From: Macrostomum hystrix
Taxonomy: Eukaryota > Platyhelminthes > Macrostomidae
Length of the DNA stretch: 64,000 nt
Direction: 5' to 3'
Assembly: GCA_950097015.1 (NCBI GenBank)
Contig: CATNEN010000002.1
Location: 2,108,001-2,172,000, forward strand
Shown here piece by piece: positions 48,801 through 58,774 of the stretch (position 1 is its first letter; each line of letters begins with the position of its first letter). The position numbers and the translations under genes were made by a program. The notes beneath the pieces are model-generated. The model was not told the DNA's origin and searched no databases. It was given only the letters and a program-made list of their open reading frames with translations.

Positions 48801-51800
48801 GTTATCCTACAGTCTGTCAGCTGTTATCCTACAGCCTGTCTGTCAGCTGCTATCCTACAGTCTGTCAGCTGTTATCCTACAGCCTGTCTGTCAGCTGCTA
48901 TCCTACAGTCTGTCAGCTGTTATCCTACAGCCTGTCTGTCAGCTGTTATCCTACAGCCTGTCTGTCAGCTGCTATCCTACACTCTGTCAGCTGTTATCCT
49001 ACAGCCTGTCTGTCAGCTGCTATCCTACAGTCTGTCAGCTGTTATCCTACAGCCTGTCTGTCAGCTGCTATCCTACACTCTGTCAGCTGTTATCCTACAG
49101 TCTGTCAGCTGTTATCCTACAGTCTGTCAGCTGTTATCCTACAGTCTGTCAGCTGTTATCCTACAGTCTGTCAGCTGCTATCCTACAGTCTGTCAGTCAA
49201 TAGGTGCAAGCAGCGAACCTGATATGGCGGTGGTGTCGCCTCATTCGATCCCTTAACGTAGGCGGTCTTTCGGTAGCGCTCAGTGTACACAGACTCAGGA
49301 TAGGGTGAGTCACCATTGACAGCAGCCGACACTGCCGACTCCTTAGCCACCTTAGCGAACTTATGCGTACCCGGCTCCAGATAGCAACAGGATAGCAACC
49401 GGTAGACCTGCCCACGCCAATAAAACTCAGAATAGCGTCTAACTGACGTAGAATTCGAATCATTCTCAGATTCGAGCAGCCGACGCCCCGGCCTTGGAAC
49501 ACTCTCGCGGTGGGCGCGCCGTCTTGTGGTACAGGTCTGACAGTCGCCCTCATCTGCGTCATCTTCTTCGCTGTCCAGTTCGCTCTGATTGTCGCTTTCG
49601 CTAACGCCATTTTCGTTGCCATTGGCAACGACAGGCAGCGTAGGCGATGGCGGATCGATAAAATATCCCCGCTCGGGCAGGTAGACTTTCTGGTAGAACA
49701 ATCTGCCAGCCGCTGCGTTGGCCTCCATCTCTGCGGCGCTTGCCGTGAGTAGACGATCGCCTGAGCAGTTTGAGAATGCATGGCTGAGTAGTAAGTAGGA
49801 TGAGTCTAAATGACCAGAATTGTCATTGAATGACCAGAATTGTTACTGAATGACCAGAATTGTTACTGAATGACCAGACTAGTTACTGAATGACCAGACT
49901 CGTCACTAAATGACCAGACTAGTCACTAAATGACCAGACTAGTCACTAAATGACCAGACTCGTCGCTAAATGACCAGACTAGTCCCTAAATGACCAGACT
50001 CGTCGCTAAATGACCAGACTAGTCCCTAAATGACCAGACTCGTCGCTAAATGACCAGACTAGTCCCTAAATGACCAGACTAGTCGCTAAATGACCAGACT
50101 AGTCACAGAATGACCAGAATTGTCCGTAAATGACCAGACCCGTTACTAAACGACCTAAATAAACAGAAAAGCTCATTGAAATCACCAACCTGAAGTCCTC
50201 CTAGCAACATCCAGTTTCATCACCACGGTAGACAGATCGGCGGAGCAGCATTCGTCAGCGGTGGCAAACAGCTCGCACGGATCGGCCGTGCTGCCCAAGA
50301 TGGTGTCCTCGCCGTGGAGAAAAACGCTGGCGTGAAACCTGGCGCGCGCATCGGCAGCGCTGGAGCCGACGGTCTCGGAGTACAGTCTGGTTATCCTAGC
50401 CGCTCGCCACTGAGTAGGTCGGCCATCTCGCCAACTGGCCCGCCAAAGCACAAAATCTCCAAGCTTTAGCTGACACCGGGGACCAAGCTGAACGGCCGAA
50501 TAGTACAATCGGCTGACTGGACGACCGGATTTGACAATTTGGCGACGAATTGGCTGGCCCAGAAACTCGAAGCAATCGCCAGCCTGTGAGGCAAAGGAAG
50601 AATTGGTGTGGATTGTTCTCAGTGTGAAAAATACCTACAAATATTTCTGGAACTGTGAAAGCTCTTATGAATGAAATCTAAAAGACTGACAAACCAATAT
50701 CAAAGAACGACATACCAATATGAACGACTGACAAACTAATCTGAAAAAATGACAAACCAACATGAAAGAATGAAAAACTAATCTGAAAGAATGACAAACC
50801 AACATGAAAGAATGACAAACCAACATGAAAGAATGAAAAACTAGTCTGAAAGAATGACAAACCATTCTGAAAAAATGACAAACTAATCTGAAAGAATGAC
50901 AAACCATTCTGAAAGAATGACAAACTAATCTGAAAGAATGACAATTTAATCTAACAGGTTGGGACTAAAGCAGTGAGTAACAGTGCCAAACCTGAACAAG
51001 GGCGCTAGCGTTGAGCTTGGCAAGTCTAAGAAACATGTCCGCCTTAGTTGAGGTGATGAAATCAGCTGCCCGAACCTCGGCATCGAGCTGGTGCTGAAAC
51101 ACCGAGTCGAACACCGACCTGACCAGCGGAGTCACCGTGGCTTTGGTGTCCGCCGATGACGCCTGCGGCGGCGGCCTGGTCTGAACTATTCGACGATGAT
51201 GCCGACGAGGTCGATCTAGCCGAGACATTGTCGCCGATAGCCTAGGACCCTTATCATTCTCCTGGTCGTCGGCATCTTCATTGACGTCATCGTCGTCGCC
51301 ATCTTCGTCGTCTTCGTTGAGGCCGCTGAGCTCCAGCAGGGTGCGGATGCAGGGCTGCCTCATCAGCTCCGTGCCCTCCTCCCTGTCCATGGCGCGCAGC
51401 TGCTCGATGACGAAGCTCGCGTGGGACAGCACGGAGTCGGCGCTGATTGGCGCCACTCGCTCAAGCAGCTCCTCGTACTCGACGGCCTCCTCTTTGCGGC
51501 TGTCGCTCAGTAGGAGACACTCGGTGACAAGCTTGGTCAACTGGATCTTCTCCAGGGCCGACTCCATCAGGGATCTGGGGATCACACGGTAGATTATTAG
51601 GGATTAATCGGGATTCAAGGTGGGGATCACGCAGGGGATTATTAGGGATCAATTGGAGATTCGGTGCGGAACAATCCCTCAACTTCGGCAAGATGTGAAG
51701 GTGCCCTGATACTCACCTGTACTCGGAGTGCGGCCTAGCCAGGATGTATTCTCCGTATTCCGTGCTGAAGCCGACAATCGCTCGTTGACCGCCGTCAAAT

Positions 51801-52345
51801 CCAGACAGCCACCATTCGTCGATGGGTCCCATTCGGCGGCAGGCTATGCCGGCGCCTTCTAACGCGGCTTCAGCGTCGTCAATAGCCGAATAGATAGGCA
51901 ATAGGAGGCCGCTAAAGTACAGCTCGACATTCTCTTCAATTAGGCCTGTGTCAAATGGGCAGAGATGGCCAGCAGGACAGTAGACAGAGAAATCTGTCAC
52001 CTTCTGCTGCGGCCTAGCGTCTGCTTCGTCGTGAAGGACGGAGCCATCGGAAACCAGCGACAAAGCCGGGTGGGTGAGGGCCACGCATTCCTCCTGGGCT
52101 GTCGGCCTGTCGCCGTGAAACTGGCTGGCTTCATCAAGAAACTGCTTGCAGTAGTGACAGCGAGTGTTGGACGTGTTTTGGCGTTTGAAAGTGACGGTGG
52201 CTGCTGTAGAAGATTTCTGATCATTCGCATAGAGACAGCGCTGCTTCTTTGGATTGGAAGCGCCATTTAGGTTGCCAAGACAACAGTTGCTGTTTATAGA
52301 CGGCGAAGATTGCCCAGAAGATGGCAGCTTACGCTTTCGGCCCAT
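42870..52345 (-). CDS. DNMT1: DNA (cytosine-5)-methyltransferase 1, complete, 8 exons, 1322 aa, no CXXC domain
   Basis: Exons (minus): 52345-51717, 51574-50992, 50583-50190, 49730-49219, 48195-47824, 47252-46769, 44186-43717 and 43394-42870; these sum to 3969 nt in frame. Order: basic NLS-like start (GRKRKLP, NPKKQR); RFTS domain, residues about 60-404, with zinc ligands C63, C66, C123 and H127 and string [14 protein letters not shown]; an acidic insert; BAH1 ([33 protein letters not shown]); BAH2 ([26 protein letters not shown]); catalytic domain. Motifs intact: [30 protein letters not shown] (catalytic C923), [43 protein letters not shown]. Function: maintenance CpG methylation after replication. 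An in-frame TAA lies just before the ATG at 52345, so this is the likely true start. The usual N-terminal DMAP1-binding/PIP-box region and the CXXC finger are absent. Introns are loaded with minisatellites, SINEs and a duplicated repeat. Confidence 0.97.
43450..43680 (+). mobile_element. tRNA-derived SINE, family 2, in DNMT1 intron 7
   Basis: A head with the B-box-like GAGCTCGATTCCC is followed by GGCTCGGGTGC, GAGGGCCAACC and AAGTCAGGGCA. The last part is shared with 61515-61640, which shows it is an interspersed family. It makes up most of the 322-bp intron between catalytic exons 7 and 8. Confidence 0.6.
44372..44872. repeat. Composite repeat in DNMT1 intron 6, copy 1
   Basis: About 500 bp beginning GTAGGACTCAGCCAACTCGA. 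The first 75 bp recur directly inside it near 44665-44740, flanking about 215 bp. It ends GAGTTGCTAATTAGCAGCTG. Nearly identical to 45437-45930. Confidence 0.85.
45295..45425 (-). mobile_element. SINE family 1 fragment (head and start of body), in DNMT1 intron 6
   Basis: Reverse-strand similarity to the SINE at 55433: GAACTAAAGTAATGCAGAGT, then GAGTGGAAATCGAAC (diverged B box). Confidence 0.6.
45437..45930. repeat. Composite repeat in DNMT1 intron 6, copy 2
   Basis: The same 500-bp module as 44372-44872 with few substitutions, shifted by about 1067 bp. A third, internally deleted copy starts at 46570. Confidence 0.85.
46305..46435 (-). mobile_element. SINE family 1 fragment, in DNMT1 intron 6
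   Basis: Diverged antisense copy: GAACTGAAGCTATGCTGAGT, then GTGGGAATCGAACCCCCGAC (B box in reverse). Confidence 0.6.
46570..46730. repeat. Composite repeat in DNMT1 intron 6, copy 3 (deleted)
   Basis: Starts with the 75-bp module (GTAGGACTCAGCCAACTCGA), then a shortened internal part (AATGCGGAACAGATTGGGAC). It ends about 40 bp from the exon 6 donor. Confidence 0.75.
47285..47775. repeat. Highly degenerate tandem repeat in DNMT1 intron 5
   Basis: Recurring TTCTTAGAAAGCAAGACTTT-like strings at irregular spacing of about 20-35 bp. Probably an old minisatellite. Confidence 0.7.
48290..49198. repeat. Minisatellite filling DNMT1 intron 4, 22/26-bp unit, about 38 copies
   Basis: The core is GTCAGCTGTTATCCTACAGT plus CT; the 26-bp variant adds CTGT and has GCTGCTATCC. 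The array runs up to about 20 bp from the donor of exon 4 (49219). Confidence 0.96.
49797..50155. repeat. Minisatellite filling DNMT1 intron 3, 20-bp unit, about 18 copies
   Basis: The unit is TGACCAGACTAGTCACTAAA with GTCCCT and GTCGCT variants alternating. Occupies most of intron 49731-50189. Confidence 0.95.
50675..50950. repeat. Minisatellite in DNMT1 intron 2, 21-bp unit, about 13 copies
   Basis: The core is GAATGACAAACTAATCTGAA plus A, with ACCAACATGAAA variants. It lies in the intron between the RFTS and BAH1 exons, exactly where a CXXC exon would be expected. Confidence 0.93.
51576..51664. repeat. Two-copy tandem duplication in DNMT1 intron 1 (45 and 44 bp)
   Basis: TGGGGATCACACGGTAGATT at 51576 and TGGGGATCACGCAGGGGATT at 51621, both continuing ATTAGGGAT and ending GATTC. 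The first copy abuts the splice acceptor of exon 2. The whole intron is only 142 bp. Confidence 0.88.
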
Positions 52346-55000
52346 GAACCTTTAAGATGGGCGGGTTTGTCACTGAGTCCACTCAGAATTCTCACTTCTA
52401 AGCTTGGACCGTCAGGCAGTGTCGCTTTCTTTTTCAGCACTTTTATGTATTGTTGTTTAGCTGCAGAAATTTATTTCAAAAAACATAACATGTAACTTTA
52501 TGTTTTATGCAAATAAAGAAAACAGTGTTTTATTTTATGGCTATCAGTTTTTAATAAATATAAGTGAACCATTTTTAGATTCAAGACAATTATTCCTAAT
52601 TTTCTGTCTGAAATAATGTATAATAATTTGCTTTCATGTATGATTTGGACTGAAGTTCCAACTATTATGAGGCCAAACTGTGCACATGTTTATAAAAATT
52701 TGCAGATTTCAAAAAATTGCTTTGAAAGAACCAATGACTGCCAAGCAAGAATTAAAGAAGCTGGTTGCCTATGTTATGTCCTAGCTGGTCAAGTCAAGTG
52801 CAACACTTTTTATGTCATTCTTGACATTAACACATTTAGAAACATTTCAATTTGACAGATTCTGTCTTCAGTCTTGCTGTTTCGCTGTAGGCTTTGCACC
52901 TTACAAAGGAAGTGGGTAGTCTGGGCATCTATTAATAAGCATATTTATATGAGTATTAACACACGTTAAAAAACTAATCTCATCTGTTGACTAATTTGTA
53001 GGCAGGTGAAATTGATAAGGAGATGAGTTAGGCAGTTGGCCAACTTGGCATTAACTGAATTGAGATTAAACTGCTATTATGACAGTGTACTTATTTCTGC
53101 TATATTTGCACATAACATGTTATTTGATAGCTATGAGATAACAAGTCTTTAAAATGAGTCAAATCTTAGGTGCATTTGAGTGACTAATGCATTAATTGCC
53201 ATTTTAACATACTTTAGTCAATTAAACATACCTAATGGCTTTGTAGCATGTAGACAACATTGTTTTAATTGTCTTTATGGCAGACAAGTTTGTCGGCCTA
53301 CAAAGTTTCTTTAAAGACAAGTTAATAGCAGTAGCAGATAAGATGGCAGTAGACAATAAGACCAGAAACAGTTGAAGACACTTAAAGCACAAGCATTAAT
53401 GTCATGACTAATAGCAACAAGTAAATATTGTTGAGGAAAGAAAATTAGGCCTAAGATTATTGCACTGCCCATTTAGCAGAATTCTTAACTTATCTGGCTA
53501 ACTATCATGATCAAGCATGCAAAATAAAAGTTTAACATTAAGTAATTTATGCTTACATTTGGTAATGATACTCACAGTAGTATGATTTACAATTTATTAT
53601 TTTTCTTGTTATTTATTACCTATTGTAAATTTGTTATAACTGACAAGTGGAAGTTAAATATAGAGAAGCTCTGGTTTCAACTGGATAGTAGTGACACACA
53701 GAGCAGAGTTGGTACATCAGCAGTTTAGACATTGACCCTAATGCTTAATTAGGCCTACTTCCTTAGGTACTAATATATTTGTAGAGAATCTATTACATAC
53801 ATGTACAACCTCCCAAATCTTAGCCGGCTGTGTGACTTCATTTTGCTCTCATTTGCAACTTAGTTCATTTCATTGCTCTATTTACAACTTAGTTTGCTCT
53901 CATTTGCTCTCTTTTTCTCTCCCCTTTTTCCTTTTCTTCATGCCTTCCTTTTTTATCCCTTAGTCCCCTTTGATTTTTTTGCACTTGGTTGATTGGTTTT
54001 TGCGACTTACCTTGCTTGGCCCTTGTTTCACCTGGCCGGTTCAGCCGGGTGTTGCACATGTATGATCCATTATTATTTAGTTATTAGGCCCCTTTTTATC
54101 AACATACCCATAGTCAGTGTCCCGTTACATTGCTAATTCACTGGTACCTGTCAATATAGTAGGCCTAGGGATTATTAGATTCTAAATAAGATGGTCTGTC
54201 AAATAATCATGTCATTTTGTGCATGTAACTTTAACTGCCTTCATTAGGCCTAGTTTCTCAGTCCAACATATAATTTCAAATGGCAACCACGCAATAAGAA
54301 TTTATATTAGGCCTACACTACAGTAACAAGAAAACACAATCAGAAAATTCATTGCCAATTTTTATACACTTAGGCCTATATTACATTGCCAATGGGCTAA
54401 GGGGCCATGAGGGTTAGGTCCTGCAAATAAATAGCAGGCCTACCTACTGGCTACTAGGCATATGCTAGGCCTACCTTGCTAATGCTTAGCTATTCTCTAA
54501 GTCTAAGGCAAACAAATGAGCTGTACGCCTGTACCAAATAAGGATAATTCGAAATAAACAAATTTGGTCAAAATTAAATTGTATGTAAACAAAAATAGGC
54601 CCTATTTCAGGTAAAATTATTAATTATTTAAAATTAAATTCATAGCTAGCTGTGATAGGCCTATCCAATGTGAATTATTTTAAATTTTAGGCTTCCATTT
54701 ACTTTATTAAGTTATACAAAAGTAACTAAACCGATATAGAAAATGCTAAGTAGATACTATACACTAGATTTAAATGTGGTAACAGTCCAACTGCGCTAAC
54801 AACCACTAGGCCTACGGTAAAAATGATCTGATATAGTTAAATGTGCACGATTTACAGCGCTTCTGTCACTATAGTCGTCGAAGCCGTAGTAAATTTCGAG
54901 TTATGTACGCAGTAAGCAAGCCAAAGTAAGAAATTTCGACGAAATTGTCACGAGTCGTTATTATTTACTGCGCGTGCTAACATAAATAACGTCGAGACTT
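52346..55000. other. AT-rich intergenic DNA upstream of DNMT1
   Basis: No array, no recognised gene. Contains many TAGGCCTA/AGGCCTA motifs (about 53750-54820). The 79-codon ORF near 52616 shows no recognised motif. Confidence 0.5.
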
Positions 55001-55011
55001 TCCATAGCGGA

Positions 55012-55276
55012 AGTGGCTATTCGTACGGCAGTCCGGAAATATAAAATCCAATAATTCACCATAAGGAAGCTTGCCGCGGGTTGGCGAACACGTTTAACGT
55101 TTCTGCACGTTTAGATAATTTTATCATCTAAACGTGCAGAAAATTATCATACAGTTTTTATTCATTAGAAAAATCTCCAAGCATCGCAGTTTACATTTTA
55201 TATTTGTTATAAATCTTTTCATCATTTCTTGGAAATGCACTACAAGATAGGAGATTCTGCCGTACGAGTAGCCACT
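55012..55276. mobile_element. Inverted-repeat (MITE-like) element with a perfect internal hairpin
   Basis: Outer arms are AGTGGCTATTCGTACGGCAG (55012-55031) and its inverse at 55257-55276 with one mismatch. Inside, 55101-55116 (TTCTGCACGTTTAGAT) pairs perfectly with 55126-55141 across a 9-nt loop. No coding capacity. Confidence 0.65.
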
Positions 55277-55432
55277 ACCTTTAATAGCTCTATGGGTATG
55301 GGTATAAACCAAGGACCACTGTAGTATACTATAAACCTTTAGTTAATTAAAATAATTAGACACGTCAAAAATATATTCTTCATACGCTCGTCATTTTCTT
55401 TTCCAATTAGAGTACATAGCTCATACGTAAAG

Positions 55433-55735
55433 GGAGGTTGTAGCTTGTGGTTAGAGCGTCGGAATCATGACTTGAAGGTTGGGAGTTCGATTCCCGACTC
55501 CACTGGAACTATTTGTGCCTTTAGCCAGATACTTAACTCAGCATTGCCCCAGTTCATCCAGCTGTTAAATGGGTACCAACATTTAGTAGCTGGGGTAATT
55601 GAGGGTGGGTGTTGCTTCCCCCAGTCCATGGACTGAAAAGCTGTACGCAGCCTTCAGATGCTGGTAGCTGCAGTGTCTGCTGCACATCTGGCCCTACTGG
55701 GGCAGGTTTAATGAATTATTATTATTTTATATCAC
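55433..55735 (+). mobile_element. Full-length tRNA-derived SINE, family 1, with 8-bp target-site duplication
   Basis: The tRNA-like head starts GGAGGTTGTAGCTTGTGGTT (A box) with B box GAGTTCGATTCCC. The body contains AATTGAGGGTGGGTGTTGC and the palindrome CAGTCCATGGACTG. The tail ends GAATTATTATTATTT. Flanking ACGTAAAG at 55425-55432 and 55736-55743 is the duplication. It lies just downstream of the Mab-21 gene. Confidence 0.85.
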
Positions 55736-55973
55736 ACGTAAAGTTATTATATTAATATATTAAACTGCATTAAAAATATTTCATTTACTACACCACGACA
55801 AGTCTAATAAAGATCATGCGTTTTCTTGCCTTTTTCTTTTTTACGATCGAATGCACACCGAGTCTAAGTCATTAACTTTCAAACCCAAACCTGTATTTGT
55901 GCAGTGGTATTGTACTATTAATTTGAAGAACAGATCGTAATTAACTGTCTTTATGTATCATCCATCTGTTATA

Positions 55974-58064
55974 TCAGTCTACCGAATCCTCATTTAGCTG
56001 CAGGTGAGGGTCTTCGTCAATTTTCGGTTGAGACGGCTCCTCATCGCCGCATTGAGCCACAACACTTGTCCGGATAATTCTTTCAATGTTGCGTACCACG
56101 TCGAGTAGTTGGACATGCCTACAGTTGTAGTCGAAAGCCTGTCCCGGGTGCATGGGAGGATTCAATCTGAATGAGCCTTATAATGTATCGGAAATGTAGC
56201 TTGCTTACTTACACTGGACATTATGAGCTTTGAATAAATTGGACCAGCTATTGATGCCAGCATGAGCTGCTGCTTTGACACTTTCACACCGCGGAAAACC
56301 TGACGGAAAATATCGCATAGAGCCGAGAACTCTTTCGTCAGCTTCGGGCAGGCAACAATACTGTTGCTAGAAATCGTCATGCCACCAAAGCAGCGCATCT
56401 GCTGAATCTTGCTCAGCGCTATCGACTTGGCCTCAGCGACAGTCAGCTGTGCGTCAGAGTCCTGCGGGCAGCGAATGTAGCCCAGCCAGCAGTCAGTCTG
56501 GTCAAAGCCATCAGGACTCGACAGGTGCCCCATTCTGAACAGGACCCCGGCTCTGAGGCACGCCTTTGCCACCGGGGCTGCGTCAGGAACGTCCCTATCG
56601 ATTTCTAGCAGCAGCTGTTGCAGCCTCTCACTCTCGCAGCCAGTTGGGGCTTCGCTTATTATCTCAATACGAATTTGAGTCGCCCTGTTGCATGCCGGTA
56701 AAAATGTGGTGTAGCTATAGTTCGCACAGTCCAACAGCTCAATGGTCAGCAGAAAGTGGCTTAAAAATGGAAAGAGAATAACATTCACTTGAAATTTGGG
56801 CAGACTTGACTCGAAACTAGTGAGATAGTCAAGTAGATTGTCCATCATCTTCGTCACAACTTCAACGATTCGCTGCTTCGGATCGTGATCGTGTTTAAAG
56901 TACACGACGGCATCTCTCAGGAAGAAGTGTCTCATGCAGGCGTTCTCAGATTCCGAGCTCTCTATCATTGCCACGAGCATCTGCAGCGATCGTCGTACGA
57001 GCTCGAGTAAATTCTCCGGCTTCCATTCTTCGGCAGGGGTTTCATCGAGCATGTAGAACAGCATGTTCTTTGCCATGTAGGTCTTTATGCCGCTCACTTC
57101 TAGGCTGATGACCCTCTTGATGAGAAACTTCAGGAGTATGAAGAGCTGGCCTTGCACTGTTGTGAGGTTATGCATGACGGCCCTCTCTAGCAGGGTTGTG
57201 CTCACACGAAGGCGACTGCCAGCTGGTAGTCCCGGTGGCGTCGCAGCGACCGCGTGGCACCTCGGCGACTCGCTAAGGACCTCCTCTCTAAGCAGCTGCA
57301 TGATGCACTGGGGCAGGCAGGTCTTGTAGCCCGGCTGAAGCAATTCGATGCGCGGATAAGCGCAGCAGAGGTGCGCTACGATGATGTCGATTGCCGGCAA
57401 CTGGGTGCTCTCCAACACCGGAAAGTTCGGCGACGTCACTATTTGAGCAGTTAGGGAATGTCAAAATTATTTAACACAACACTGCTAGTCTTTGTCAAGT
57501 GCTTCTACCGAAGAGATCGTTTAATCATTTGATCTTAAAGATCGTTAGGAACGGTTAGATCATTAAATTAGTTTCTAGATCTTTAAATCAATAAATATTT
57601 ATTATTTAGATCGTGTTAGATCGTCAACTGAGTCCACGTGCTTACACTCTCAGGTGCAGCATGTTTATATTCTCGTGCTAAAACTTACATTCAACAATGG
57701 CTGTGACATGCCCGTCTTCGTATTCCGCCAATCGGATTTCAGTTACATCGCAAGCTCTAGCACTAAAGCTATCGTTAAATGGCGACTGGCCTGACTGGTG
57801 AATGTGGATTAGCTGCTCAGCGTCCGTGATGATGTACGTCAGATCGATGTCGGAATCGGAGGCGACGCCACCATCGATGCAGCTCAGGTTGGAACCCCAG
57901 CCGTCTGCGAAACTGCCAAACAGGTAGCAGCTTCCCATGAGCAGCTTGAGCATGTCCTCCAGAGCCAAGGCGAAACCACTCTGAATCTTGGCGTTGACAG
58001 AGCAAAAACCAGCTCTGCTCATGGCTGCCGACAAACGCCGGCTCTGAGCTGGCCCTGTGCTCAT
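55974..58064 (-). CDS. Mab-21 / cGAS-like nucleotidyltransferase-fold protein, 3 exons, 588 aa
   Basis: Exons (minus): 58064-57689, 57438-56213 and 56138-55974, phases 1 and 0, donors both GTAAGT, closing in frame. Exon 1 carries the nucleotidyltransferase signature: G50-S51 in YLFGSFADGWGS and an acidic pair in SDSDIDLTYI (D72 and D74). A third candidate acid is D143 in LPAIDIIVAHLC, at the start of exon 2. The C-lobe resembles Mab-21: SGIKTYMAKNMLFYMLDE, then a W and NLLELVRRSLQML, then CMRHFFLRDAVVYF. In animals this fold includes cGAS-like receptors, which sense nucleic acids and make cyclic dinucleotides for STING, and non-enzymatic Mab-21 proteins. The retained acidic residues favour catalysis but do not prove it. 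Exon 3 (55 aa: AFDYNCRHVQLLDVVRN...) depends on splicing a 74-bp intron. If the intron is retained the frame stops at 56162, giving a different C-terminus (ATFPIHYKAHSD). Confidence 0.82.
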
Positions 58065-58499
58065 GGCTAAAGTCGTTGATTACTTAAGAAACGTGTTTTT
58101 AATGCACCTTTTATACAGATGAGAACATGCCATGTACCCTGTTTGAGTGAACAAAACGAGCGTTTGAAACATAGAACTGGTTATATGTATTCGAGCATTC
58201 TATTGTTCCGTTGCTCCTTTGTGCTGTCACAAACAATTAATTGTTTCTTTCTATATGCTAACGCTTTATAGGGCCGCACTGGGGCCCGGCGATGTGTTAT
58301 GCAGGGTTACCTTCGAGCATATTACGAGCGCGTATATTGGAGAGTTTTAACCGAAGGATTGCATCCAATAAACAATAATTGCGACACTTTTAGGGACATA
58401 GTATTTTGGGGTTTATGGATATGTCATAAGTGACAGAGTGAGGGATGGTAGAAATTGTGCAAATCGAGAAATTGTTAAGAGAAAAAACAATTATAAGGG

Positions 58500-58770
58500 A
58501 TTAAACCCGCCCCAATTGGGCCAGATGGTAGCACAGCCGCAGCTATTACGCGGTGCATCTGAAAGCTGCGTACGGCTGTTCAGTCCATGGACTGGGGTAT
58601 GCCACACCCACCCTCGATTATCCCCAGATAGTACCCATTTAACAGCTGGGTGAATTGAAGCAATGCAGAGTTAATTGTCTTGCCAAAAGGACACAAGTCG
58701 TTCCAGTGGAGTCGGTAATCAAATCCCCGACCTTCACATGGACGTTCTAACGACTTAGGCTACAACCTCC
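58500..58770 (-). mobile_element. SINE family 1, antisense copy
   Basis: Reverse of the 55433 element. The head at the right end reads GGAGGTTGTAGCCTAAGTCG on the minus strand; CAGTCCATGGACTG is inside, and the body reads through to CCCAATTGGGGCGGG on the minus strand. Upstream of the Mab-21 gene start. Confidence 0.8.
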
Positions 58771-58774
58771 GCGG

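Noticed and set aside
55433-55510. tRNA gene
   Set aside because: A and B boxes are present but the sequence continues into a repeated body with tail and target duplication, and similar heads recur at 58.7 and 61.3 kb: SINE heads, not tRNA genes.
56139-56212. Splicing at the alternative acceptor CATTCAG near 56170 for the Mab-21 gene
   Set aside because: In phase 0 that acceptor leads to a stop after about 14 codons, whereas the acceptor GGGACAG at 56139 keeps a 54-residue frame open.
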